NCBI GenBank assembly: GCA_036272735.1 | Contig: DATAYF010000607.1 | Coordinates: 1 to 6,571 of the forward strand | DNA length: 6,571 nt | From: DATAYF01 sp036272735 | Lineage (GTDB): Bacteria > Chloroflexota > Ktedonobacteria > Ktedonobacterales > Ktedonobacteraceae | Direction of reading: 5' to 3' | Notes under the pieces: model-generated | Told to the model about the DNA's origin: nothing | Database searches by the model: none | The model's input: only the letters and a program-made list of their open reading frames with translations | Shown here: positions 1 through 5,638 of the stretch, in pieces | Position numbering within the stretch: position 1 is the first letter of the stretch | How the letters are laid out: each line of letters begins with the position of its first letter | Translations under genes and position numbers: made by a program

Positions 1-1355
1 CTGATAATCACATCATCGGCTCGACCCACGAACCAGAAATACCCGTCCTCGTCTTTGTAGGCCCGGTCGCCGGTGATATACCAGTCGCCGCGAATACAAT
101 TGTTCGTGGCTTCGGGATTCTGCCAGTATTCGCGGAACATCCAGGTTGGGCGCTGCGGCTTGATCTTGACCGCAATATCGCCTTCCTTGTTGGGCGGTAG
201 TTCACTGCCGTCGAAATCAATGATACTGACCTCGAAACCCGGCGAAGGCTTTCCCATTGAGCCAGGCTTGACGGCCAGTGATGGAAAGTTTCCGCACAAC
301 AGTACCGTCTCGCTCTGCCCATAGCCATCGCGAATAGTCATGCCGGTGCTTTTTTCCCAAATTTTAATGACTTCAGGATTGAGCGGTTCGCCCGCGCCGA
401 CGCAATGACGCAACGCCTTCGGTGGATTGGCGCTGAGATACGCCATCGGCTCATCTAATACGAGCATGCGATAGACAGTAGGCGGGGCGCAGAACGTAGT
501 GATGGGGTACTCATGCAACATTTCTAGTGTCTCCAGAGCGTTGAATTTGCCCCGTGCGTCTTGAATAAACATTGCCGCGCCCATCACCCAAGGGCCAAAA
601 AAATTTGACCAGGCTGCCTTTGCCCATCCAAGCTCCCCGACGTTCCAATGCAAATCGTTCGCATCCAGATCTAACCAGTATTTCGCGGTAATCGTGTGTC
701 CGATGGGATAGCTGGCCTGAGTATGCAATACCATCTTGGGATAACCGACCGTGCCTGAAGTGAAATAGATCAGGCAAGGGTCATCACTGTGGGTTTTCTC
801 GCCAGTGAATTCAGGCGAAGCGTCTTGCAGCATGGCTTGATAATTGAGCCAACCTTCGCGCTTGACGCCCTCATGGGTATGCTCAACCAGGACTGGCACG
901 CGCACAGAAGGGCACTGGTCGCGTACCTGGTCGAATTTTGCCGCGCCCTCGCTATTAGTAATGATTGCGATAGTTTCAGCAATTTCTGATCGGAACTGTA
1001 AATCTTTGGGCGTCAGCAGTGTAGTGCAGGGAATTGGAATGGCTCCTAGTTTCATTAGGCCCAGAGCCGCTTCCCACCATTCAGGAATACGTGGCAGCAT
1101 GAGGAGTACTCGTTCGCCTTTTACGATGCCCGCTCTAGCGAAGGCATTGGCCGCACGACTGGAACGCTCGGCGAATTGGGCAAAGGTAATTTGTTCTATT
1201 TCGTTGTTTTGCCCAATCCAGAGCATGGCTAGCTTATTGGGATCTTGTGCCCACTTGCCGATCACATCGATGGCAAAATTAAAATATTCGGGGACTTCCA
1301 GAGAAAAGTTGCGACGTTCGGCCTCATAGTCGGTCATATTGGGGGTCCTGCCCAT
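1..1355 (-). CDS. AMP-forming acyl-CoA synthetase, medium-chain/acetyl-CoA synthetase type, 3' end outside window
   Basis: It activates a carboxylic acid to an acyl-adenylate with ATP and transfers it to CoA; the enzyme is cytosolic. The frame is open without interruption for 451 codons and leaves the window at its left edge. Adenylate-forming motifs appear in order: A3 as FTSGTVGYPK at 198-207, the substrate-pocket stretch from D234 to W249 (HWNVGELGWAKAAW) typical of medium-chain/acetyl-CoA synthetases, A5 as DGYGQSET at 343-350, A7 as WYITGD at 425-430, and A8 as GRADDVI at 444-450. Family members are about 540-570 residues, so roughly 100 residues are missing, including the A10 catalytic lysine. 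The start at 1355 is chosen because an AGGAG at 1365-1369 lies nine bases upstream; the second ATG at 1337 would be 27 bases away. A3 has Val203 where Thr or Ser is usual. The chain-length preference cannot be read from the sequence. The family assignment is firm. Confidence 0.93.
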   Translation of the reverse strand, partial: MGRTPNMTDYEAERRNFSLEVPEYFNFAIDVIGKWAQDPNKLAMLWIGQNNEIEQITFAQFAERSSRAANAFARAGIVKGERVLLMLPRIPEWWEAALGLMKLGAIPIPCTTLLTPKDLQFRSEIAETIAIITNSEGAAKFDQVRDQCPSVRVPVLVEHTHEGVKREGWLNYQAMLQDASPEFTGEKTHSDDPCLIYFTSGTVGYPKMVLHTQASYPIGHTITAKYWLDLDANDLHWNVGELGWAKAAWSNFFGPWVMGAAMFIQDARGKFNALETLEMLHEYPITTFCAPPTVYRMLVLDEPMAYLSANPPKALRHCVGAGEPLNPEVIKIWEKSTGMTIRDGYGQSETVLLCGNFPSLAVKPGSMGKPSPGFEVSIIDFDGSELPPNKEGDIAVKIKPQRPTWMFREYWQNPEATNNCIRGDWYITGDRAYKDEDGYFWFVGRADDVII

Positions 1356-1364
1356 AAATGTACG

Positions 1365-1369
1365 CTCCT
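1365..1369 (-). promoter_or_regulatory. Ribosome binding site of the acyl-CoA synthetase
   Basis: On the minus strand this reads AGGAG, within AAGGAG. It lies nine bases before the ATG at 1355 and so selects that start over the in-frame ATG at 1337. Confidence 0.75.
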
Positions 1370-1402
1370 TCTTCAGTGAACATAGCGCGACAATATGTCC
1401 TT

Positions 1403-1432
1403 AGTATAACTCATGAGCGCGTGCGTAGTCGA
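1403..1432 (-). promoter_or_regulatory. Candidate promoter of the acyl-CoA synthetase gene
   Basis: On the minus strand a TATACT box (1403-1408) is preceded, after 18 bases, by TCGACT (1427-1432), which matches four of six bases of the -35 consensus. Transcription would begin near 1396 and give a leader of about 40 bases. The -35 box is weak and the spacing is one base long, so this is tentative. The same TATACT box is used by the better rlmB promoter in this window. Confidence 0.35.
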
Positions 1433-1543
1433 GGTGATAGAAGACCAGGCGAGTATACGTGTATGCGTTCATTTGCTAGCGAATATATCGAATTAGGCAG
1501 TTATCTTATTTATAGAATAACATAAATACGTTGAAAGTTATTT

Positions 1544-1579
1544 GCGCATCCACCGCAGAACAATTTCCGGTGGATGCGC
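1544..1579 (-). terminator. Perfect 12-bp hairpin just downstream of the 78-residue gene
   Basis: The arms at 1544-1555 (GCGCATCCACCG) and 1568-1579 are exact reverse complements around a 12-base loop. The hairpin starts 11 bases after the stop codon of the small minus-strand gene, as expected for a transcription terminator. On the minus strand the bases following it are AAATAACTTTC, not a clean T tract, so it may be a weak terminator or an RNA-stabilising 3' structure. The rest of the 1356-1543 gap is AT-rich and holds only the candidate promoter of the synthetase. Confidence 0.5.
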
Positions 1580-1589
1580 GATGATGAGC

Positions 1590-1826
1590 TTAGGCGGGGG
1601 CGCCTGCGGCAATCCACTGGCGAAACTGCTCGATCCGCTCTTCGGGCCACTCTTCATCGCAGGGCATCGTTCCATCCTGCAAGCGATCAAGAATGTCTTC
1701 GGCGTGCTCACGAACGTCGTTGTAGTCCCAAAGGTCAAAGACAAAGTCCATCGCATCTCGATCACTCTCGCGGAATAGCGGCTGAATATCACGGGCGAAA
1801 CTGGGCCCCTGTTGAGCAGTAGTCAT
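1590..1826 (-). CDS. Small acidic protein, 78 aa, resembling a cytochrome-c-like domain without the haem motif
   Basis: I do not know a named function for this protein. It begins MTTAQQGPSFARDIQPLF and ends EQFRQWIAAGAPA. The F-x-R-D-I-x-P opening, the DGTMPCD at 51-57 and the closing WIxxGAP at 71-77 follow the outline of small c-type cytochrome domains of the PSCyt1 kind. However, the place where CxxCH would sit reads DRDAM (22-26), and the only cysteine is C56. No signal peptide or membrane segment is visible, so it is probably cytosolic. The frame stays open upstream to an ATG at 1970, but that stretch (MILHENEWNW...) contains a promoter-like sequence and looks non-coding. The ATG at 1826 is preferred because the conserved-looking part begins there; GAAAGG lies 13 bases upstream, which is rather far. 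I recall similar short proteins in actinobacteria, but this is unchecked. The gene stands alone between two promoters. Confidence 0.75.
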   Translation of the reverse strand: MTTAQQGPSFARDIQPLFRESDRDAMDFVFDLWDYNDVREHAEDILDRLQDGTMPCDEEWPEERIEQFRQWIAAGAPA

Positions 1827-1907
1827 AGGTGCATGTACGCCTTTCTTTTTATATGCAGGTAGGAAAATAGCCGTCGGAGGGAACATCTTGTGAAAAGTGT
1901 TCTCCTC

Positions 1908-1936
1908 ATTATAGCGTGTCAAAACATTACGGACAA
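1908..1936 (-). promoter_or_regulatory. Promoter of the 78-residue gene
   Basis: On the minus strand a consensus TATAAT (1908-1913) lies exactly 17 bases after TTGTCC (1931-1936), which matches four of six -35 bases. Transcription should start near 1901, giving about 75 bases of leader before the ATG at 1826. This placement excludes the ATG at 1970 as the start for transcripts made from this promoter. Confidence 0.6.
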
Positions 1937-2039
1937 GTTGCCAATTCCATTCATTTTCATGTAAAATCATGGGAACGTAAGCTTATCTTCTCCTTACCCT
2001 GGATGTACCAGGTGGTCAGCGCCGAAAAATAGCGTGCTT

Positions 2040-2048
2040 TGCTATACT
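2040..2048 (+). promoter_or_regulatory. Upstream extended -10 box for the dprE1-like operon
   Basis: TGC followed by TATACT fits an extended -10 element (TGnTATAAT). No convincing -35 box stands 16-18 bases upstream. It would be an upstream alternative to the stronger box at 2071-2079. Confidence 0.35.
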
Positions 2049-2070
2049 CCTGCCTCTAACGAACGCTACG

Positions 2071-2079
2071 TGCTATAAT
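2071..2079 (+). promoter_or_regulatory. Extended -10 promoter for the dprE1-like operon
   Basis: TGC followed by a consensus TATAAT forms a full extended -10 element, which can work without a -35 box; none of note is present at 2051-2056. Transcription would start near 2086 and leave a leader of about 170 bases before the oxidase start codon. Confidence 0.5.
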
Positions 2080-2085
2080 GCTGTG

Positions 2086-2257
2086 GTGAAAGTTGCCCCA
2101 TTCTTCCTCGTGCGTTGCTCCTTTTCGCTAGTATCCGTTGTACTAGAAGAGCGTACTACTGATCCGACCACCTGAGCGTGTAGCGCTCGCCACGTAGTGG
2201 CGTTGGTGTGCGGAAGAAGAGCGTAACGCTGTGTTGTGAAGAATTATCGAGGTCTGG
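2086..2257 (+). other. Probable 5' leader of the dprE1-like operon, with several small hairpins
   Basis: No coding frame of note is seen here. The leader can form three short perfect stems: 2128-2133 with 2141-2146 (6 bp), 2174-2178 with 2184-2188 (5 bp), and 2188-2193 with 2197-2202 (6 bp, 3-base loop). The last two share base 2188, so they could stack on or compete with each other. The 11-base word AGAAGAGCGTA occurs twice, at 2145-2155 and 2215-2225. None of this matches a riboswitch class that I recognise. The leader ends in the ribosome site GAGG at 2249-2252, five bases before the ATG. Confidence 0.4.
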
Positions 2258-3616
2258 ATGAGCATTATGGCTGCTGACAATACTGTTCCGCGTTCGTGGG
2301 GGCGCTACCCGGAGGTGACTCCTGGTGAGGTGGTGCCCGTATACTGGCGCGATGAGCTTCCCGATTTACAGACCTATCAACGGTCAGTGTTGCCGTTCGC
2401 GTATGGTCGGAGTTACGGCGATAGCTGTCTTAACCAGGGTGGCGTCTCTGTGGACGTCAGTCATCTCAGACGGCTGCTCGCCTTTGATGATAAGACTGGT
2501 GTGTTGCGCTGCGAGGCGGGCGTCTCGCTGGCCGAGATTCTAGAGGTGATCGTGCCGCGTGGCTGGTTTCTGCCCGTCACGCCTGGGACCAAGTTCGTTT
2601 CGGTCGGCGGCGCGATTGCTAACGATGTGCACGGTAAAAATCACCACAAGGCTGGAACCTTTGGCTGCCATGTGACCCAGTTCGAACTTGTGCGCTCCAA
2701 CGGTGAGCACCTGCTGTGCACACCCGAGCAAAATAGTGAGCTATTTTGTGCCACTATTGGCGGGCTGGGGCTTACCGGCATTATCCTATGGGCGGAATTT
2801 CGTCTGCTCTCCATCAATGGTCCTTACATCGACGTAGAACGCATCCGCTTCACTTCGCTCAAAGAGTTTATGGATATCTCGGCTGATTCGGATAGCGACT
2901 TTGAGTATACCGTGGCCTGGATTGATTGCTTGGAAAATGGCAATCAATCTGGTCGGGGAATGTTCATGCGCGGTAACCACGAGCGTTCGGGGCGCTTTGC
3001 CGAAAAGGAGCCGTCGCGCAAACTGCCGCTCGCGGTGCCGGTGGATATGCCCTCGTTTGTGCTCAACATGCTGAGCATCAAAGCGTTCAACACGGCCTAT
3101 TATCACGCGCAAGTGGGTAAACAGGTGCGTAAAGTCATGCCGTACGAGCCATTCTTCTATCCGCTCGACGCTATTGATGGCTGGAATCGCATGTATGGGA
3201 AGCGCGGCTTCATGCAGTACCAGTTCGTGGTGCCATTTGCGCACAGCTACGCGGTCATGCAGGAAATCCTTGAGCGCATCAGCCATTCGGGCGAAGGCTC
3301 CTTCTTGACCGTGCTCAAAAAATTTGGCGACGTGCCCTCGCCGGGCCTACTTTCATTCCCGCGTCCGGGCCTGACGCTCGCGTTGGACTTTGCCAACAAT
3401 GGTGCGAGAACGCTGCGCCTGTTCACCGAGCTTGATGAGCTGGTGCTGCAAAGCGGTGGTGCGGTCTATCCAGCCAAGGATGCTCGCATGGCCCCCGAAA
3501 GTTTTCAGCGCTATTTCCCACAGTGGAAAACGTTCGAACAATACATTGATCCACAATTCTCTTCCAGCTTCTGGCGGCGCGTGACACCAGCGCACGAGCA
3601 AGAGGAGGGGGCATGA
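2258..3616 (+). CDS. dprE1: FAD-dependent oxidase of the DprE1 family (polyprenyl-phospho-pentose 2'-oxidase)
   Basis: In mycobacteria DprE1 oxidises the C2' hydroxyl of decaprenyl-phospho-beta-D-ribose, the first half of the epimerisation that makes the arabinose donor for cell-wall arabinan. This 452-residue protein matches the 461-residue mycobacterial enzyme almost end to end as I recall it. Residues 45-185 form the FAD-binding domain, with GRSYGD at 50-55, VGGAIANDVHGKNHHKAG at 116-133 and IGGLGLTGII at 167-176. The substrate domain keeps W221, the GFMQYQFVVP block with Q320 and Q322, K354 in FLTVLKKFG, the LSFPRPG block, and K407 in AKDAR, which corresponds to the active-site Lys418. 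Alanine 375 stands where the mycobacterial enzyme has Cys387. No signal peptide is seen. The gene overlaps the reductase downstream by four bases, strong support for a functional pair. The physiological lipid and sugar here are inferred; another alditol or sugar oxidase role is possible but less likely. Confidence 0.82.
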   Translation: MSIMAADNTVPRSWGRYPEVTPGEVVPVYWRDELPDLQTYQRSVLPFAYGRSYGDSCLNQGGVSVDVSHLRRLLAFDDKTGVLRCEAGVSLAEILEVIVPRGWFLPVTPGTKFVSVGGAIANDVHGKNHHKAGTFGCHVTQFELVRSNGEHLLCTPEQNSELFCATIGGLGLTGIILWAEFRLLSINGPYIDVERIRFTSLKEFMDISADSDSDFEYTVAWIDCLENGNQSGRGMFMRGNHERSGRFAEKEPSRKLPLAVPVDMPSFVLNMLSIKAFNTAYYHAQVGKQVRKVMPYEPFFYPLDAIDGWNRMYGKRGFMQYQFVVPFAHSYAVMQEILERISHSGEGSFLTVLKKFGDVPSPGLLSFPRPGLTLALDFANNGARTLRLFTELDELVLQSGGAVYPAKDARMAPESFQRYFPQWKTFEQYIDPQFSSSFWRRVTPAHEQEEGA

Positions 3617-4347
3617 AGGTTTTGGTGATTGGCGCGACCTCGGCGATTGCGCAGGAGACGAGCAAGTGCTTTGCCAGAGATGGGGCGGAACTGTTTCTGG
3701 TTGCCCGCTCGCCTGCTAAACTGGCCGCTGTCGCTGCCGACCTGCGCGTACGCGGAGCGCTCCGCGTCGAGACCTACGTGCTTGATTTGTGTGAACTCGA
3801 TCAGCACCGGGCAATGTTCGAGCAGGCCGTGACGACGCTGGGCAGTCTCGACATGCTGCTGATTGCGCACGGCGTCCTGGGAAACCAGCGTCAGCTTGAG
3901 CAGGATGTTGAAGCAACGCTGAAGAACTTTACGATTAATTGCACCAGCGTCATCGCGCTGTTGACCATTAGTGCGCGTTATTTTGAGCGGCAGCGACGCG
4001 GCTGCATGGCGGTGATTTCTTCGGTGGCGGGGGACCGTGGACGCCAGAGCAACTATACCTATGGTGCAGCCAAGGCGGCAATCAATGCCTTTATGCAGGG
4101 TTTGCGCAATCGCCTGGCGTCTGCGGGTGTAGCTGTACTGACCGTTGAGCCAGGGTTTGTGGCGACGCCGATGACGGCACACGTGAAACAAGGGCTGCTC
4201 TTTGCCAAACCGCGCAGTGTGGGCAATGCTATTTACCAGGCCATGCGGGCGGGGAAAGATGTGGTGTATGTGCCGTGGTTCTGGTGGCCGATTATGTTCG
4301 TAGTGCGTAACATTCCTGAGCGCATCTTCAAACGGTTGTCGCTCTAA
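3613..4347 (+). CDS. dprE2: Short-chain dehydrogenase of the DprE2 family (keto-pentosyl-phospho-polyprenol 2-reductase)
   Basis: DprE2 reduces the 2'-keto intermediate made by DprE1, with NAD(P)H, to give decaprenyl-phospho-arabinose. This 244-residue protein is a classical-length SDR: dinucleotide-binding turn GATSAIAQ at 7-14 (alanines replace the later glycines), LLIAHG at 82-87, N109, catalytic S137 in ISSVAG, and Y150 and K154 in YTYGAAK. Its C-terminal third resembles mycobacterial DprE2 more than generic SDRs: EPGFVATPMTAHVK at 179-192 and RNIPERIFKRL near the end. An aromatic, hydrophobic stretch at 217-231 (YVPWFWWPIMFVV) may touch the membrane, which suits a lipid-linked substrate. 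ATG overlaps the oxidase stop codon (ATGA), and AGGAGG at 3603-3608 lies just upstream, so translation is probably coupled. The reductase class is certain; the exact substrate is inferred from the partner gene. Confidence 0.8.
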   Translation: MKVLVIGATSAIAQETSKCFARDGAELFLVARSPAKLAAVAADLRVRGALRVETYVLDLCELDQHRAMFEQAVTTLGSLDMLLIAHGVLGNQRQLEQDVEATLKNFTINCTSVIALLTISARYFERQRRGCMAVISSVAGDRGRQSNYTYGAAKAAINAFMQGLRNRLASAGVAVLTVEPGFVATPMTAHVKQGLLFAKPRSVGNAIYQAMRAGKDVVYVPWFWWPIMFVVRNIPERIFKRLSL

Positions 4348-4365
4348 TGCCATATAGATATGCTA

Positions 4366-4414
4366 TATATACATGTAGCTACTGAGTCGCGGACTCAGTA
4401 GCTACATGTATATA
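4366..4414. repeat. Perfect 23-bp inverted repeat with 3-base loop
   Basis: The arms 4366-4388 and 4392-4414 are exact reverse complements around GCG. It begins 19 bases after the reductase stop codon. Neither side carries a T tract, so it is not a standard terminator on its own; it could protect the 3' end of the operon transcript or be a small mobile-type palindrome. A 6-bp stem (4413-4418 with 4425-4430) follows at once and shares its last two bases. Confidence 0.85.
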
Positions 4415-4456
4415 CGTTAATACAAACGTAAGCAGCTATGGTTTTGTACTGGTAGC

Positions 4457-4510
4457 ATAGAGATGAGTGTCGATGGCTTCCGAATCCATCGACACTCATC
4501 TCTATTTTAT
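4457..4510 (+). terminator. Probable intrinsic terminator of the dprE1-dprE2-like operon
   Basis: Arms at 4457-4476 and 4486-4505 are a perfect 20-bp match around a 9-base loop, followed on the plus strand by TTTAT, continuing the T-rich end of the stem. This T-rich side points to termination of plus-strand transcripts. On the minus strand the stem is followed by GCTACCAG, so it would be poor for the convergent surface-protein gene unless the stem alone is enough. Confidence 0.7.
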
Positions 4511-4540
4511 AAAGCTTTTTCAAGCAACTCATAGGTATGG

Positions 4541-5548
4541 CTAATTGATTGGTCTGGCTTGCCTTGAATACGAAAAGTAGACGCTGAGGCCAACGATAAT
4601 CAAGATGATGCCCAGACCACCCAGACCAAAGGCGAGGAAGTTTGGGCCACCGCTGTTATTATTGCCATTGCCGCCGTTCGCCTGGGCAGTGGCGCTTGGC
4701 GAGGGCGTGACGGTTGGCGTCGTGCTGGTAGCGGTTGGCGAGGCACTGGCAGCAGCGACGGTAATCGCGTTGTTGTCCGTGAGGGTCATCGTCTGCTCGT
4801 TGATGGCGGTGACTTTGATGCTGTAGGTGCTTGCGGCGGCATTTGCCGGAATTGGTACGTCAATGGAGAAGTTTCCTGACGTTGGATTAAGCTGGCTGGC
4901 TGGCACCGTCTTGCTTGCCAGTTGGTTGCCGTTCGCATCGACAATGACGATGCCCAAAGGTTGTGGGGGCAACCAGCCCGAACCGGTGATCGTTACCGAT
5001 CCACCGGGCTGCACGTTGGGTGTTGAAACCGCCAGTTGTAGCTGTTGTGCTACCGTGAAGGAGTCCTTTGAAAGCGCTGCGTTGCTGGTAGCACCAGCCG
5101 TAGGCGTAGCAGTAGGTGTGGGCGTAGTACCCGCGGCTGTTTCAGCGATGGCGCACACGTAGTAGTTGGTGGTAGCCATCTTGGCGCTGGAGGGCCAGGT
5201 TGTATCTACCTGAAATGTGCCCTGTCCATCGGCATTGGTGGTGGGCAAGGTGGCAAAGGCCGTCAGTTGAGCGGCAGCGGGATTTGGTAAGTTCGCCGGA
5301 GTACATTTTGTTGCGTCGCCATTTGGCGTCGTAAATAGGTCGATCTTGGCATTGGCCGGGAAACCCGAGGCAGCCAGGTGCACACGCGTGCCAACGTGAC
5401 CGATAAGCGGCGCGTTATTGGGCAGAGAAATAGTAATTTGAGCTTGACCAGCGGCGTAGGCGCGGCCGCTGAATAATTGTAATGCAAGCAAAAAGCCGAC
5501 AAATCCATAGAGGTAAAATACGCTACGTTTGCTAAAACCTTGTAACAC
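4541..5548 (-). CDS. Secreted, membrane-anchored surface protein with two Ig-like domains
   Basis: It has 335 residues and no recognised enzyme motif. Residues 1-32 form a signal peptide: KR at 7-8, a hydrophobic core at 11-26, and a likely cut after AYA at 30-32. Residues 35-136 look like a beta-sandwich with two cysteines, C82 and C132, that could form a disulfide. A TPTPTATPT linker follows at 142-150. A second beta-sandwich at 175-265 opens with VQPGGSVTITGSGWLP, typical of IPT/TIG-like or bacterial Ig-like repeats. A Thr/Pro/Ser then Gly/Asn-rich stalk (268-302) leads to one membrane helix at 304-326 and a short basic tail. It thus projects from the membrane into or through the cell wall, perhaps in adhesion or wall contact. 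The start is GTG, with GGGAG at 5559-5563 ten bases upstream; no ATG occurs before the second half of the first domain. The function is unknown. Confidence 0.85.
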   Translation of the reverse strand: MLQGFSKRSVFYLYGFVGFLLALQLFSGRAYAAGQAQITISLPNNAPLIGHVGTRVHLAASGFPANAKIDLFTTPNGDATKCTPANLPNPAAAQLTAFATLPTTNADGQGTFQVDTTWPSSAKMATTNYYVCAIAETAAGTTPTPTATPTAGATSNAALSKDSFTVAQQLQLAVSTPNVQPGGSVTITGSGWLPPQPLGIVIVDANGNQLASKTVPASQLNPTSGNFSIDVPIPANAAASTYSIKVTAINEQTMTLTDNNAITVAAASASPTATSTTPTVTPSPSATAQANGGNGNNNSGGPNFLAFGLGGLGIILIIVGLSVYFSYSRQARPIN

Positions 5549-5558
5549 TTTTAAGCTT

Positions 5559-5563
5559 CTCCC
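5559..5563 (-). promoter_or_regulatory. Ribosome binding site that fixes a GTG start for the surface protein
   Basis: On the minus strand it reads GGGAG, ten bases before the GTG at 5546-5548. Starting there preserves a complete signal peptide; no ATG start could do so. Confidence 0.65.
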
Positions 5564-5638
5564 ACAGAATACGTATCATTATTGCTATATGCATAGACGC
5601 TACGCCTGGAAAGCACGTAACAAGTGCCCCAAGAGTAC

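Noticed and set aside
844..1329. A 161-codon open frame on the plus strand opposite the acyl-CoA synthetase
   Set aside because: The minus-strand synthetase frame is continuous with ordered catalytic motifs over this stretch; the plus-strand protein has no motif.
1..1355. Possible frameshift or pseudogene in the acyl-CoA synthetase
   Set aside because: Codon-by-codon reading from 1355 to the left edge finds no stop and no frame change, so the gene is simply cut by the window.
2786..3286. A 166-codon open frame on the minus strand inside the oxidase gene
   Set aside because: It is antisense to conserved DprE1-like sequence, with biased composition and no recognisable domain.
3511..4353. A 280-codon open frame on the minus strand opposite the oxidase end and the reductase
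   Set aside because: It lies entirely antisense to two well-conserved enzymes, is rich in His and Arg as antisense frames are, and shows no family motif.
4366..4505. CRISPR-like or tandem repeat array
   Set aside because: The two palindromes have unrelated sequences and different lengths, and there is no regular spacer pattern.
4541..4640. Sortase-type cell-wall sorting signal at the surface protein C terminus
   Set aside because: There is a membrane helix and a short tail, but no LPxTG-like motif before the helix.
5549..5638. Promoter or terminator between rlmB and the surface-protein gene
   Set aside because: Only a weak TTTCCA/TATAGC pair and a 4-bp stem are present, too little to call either.
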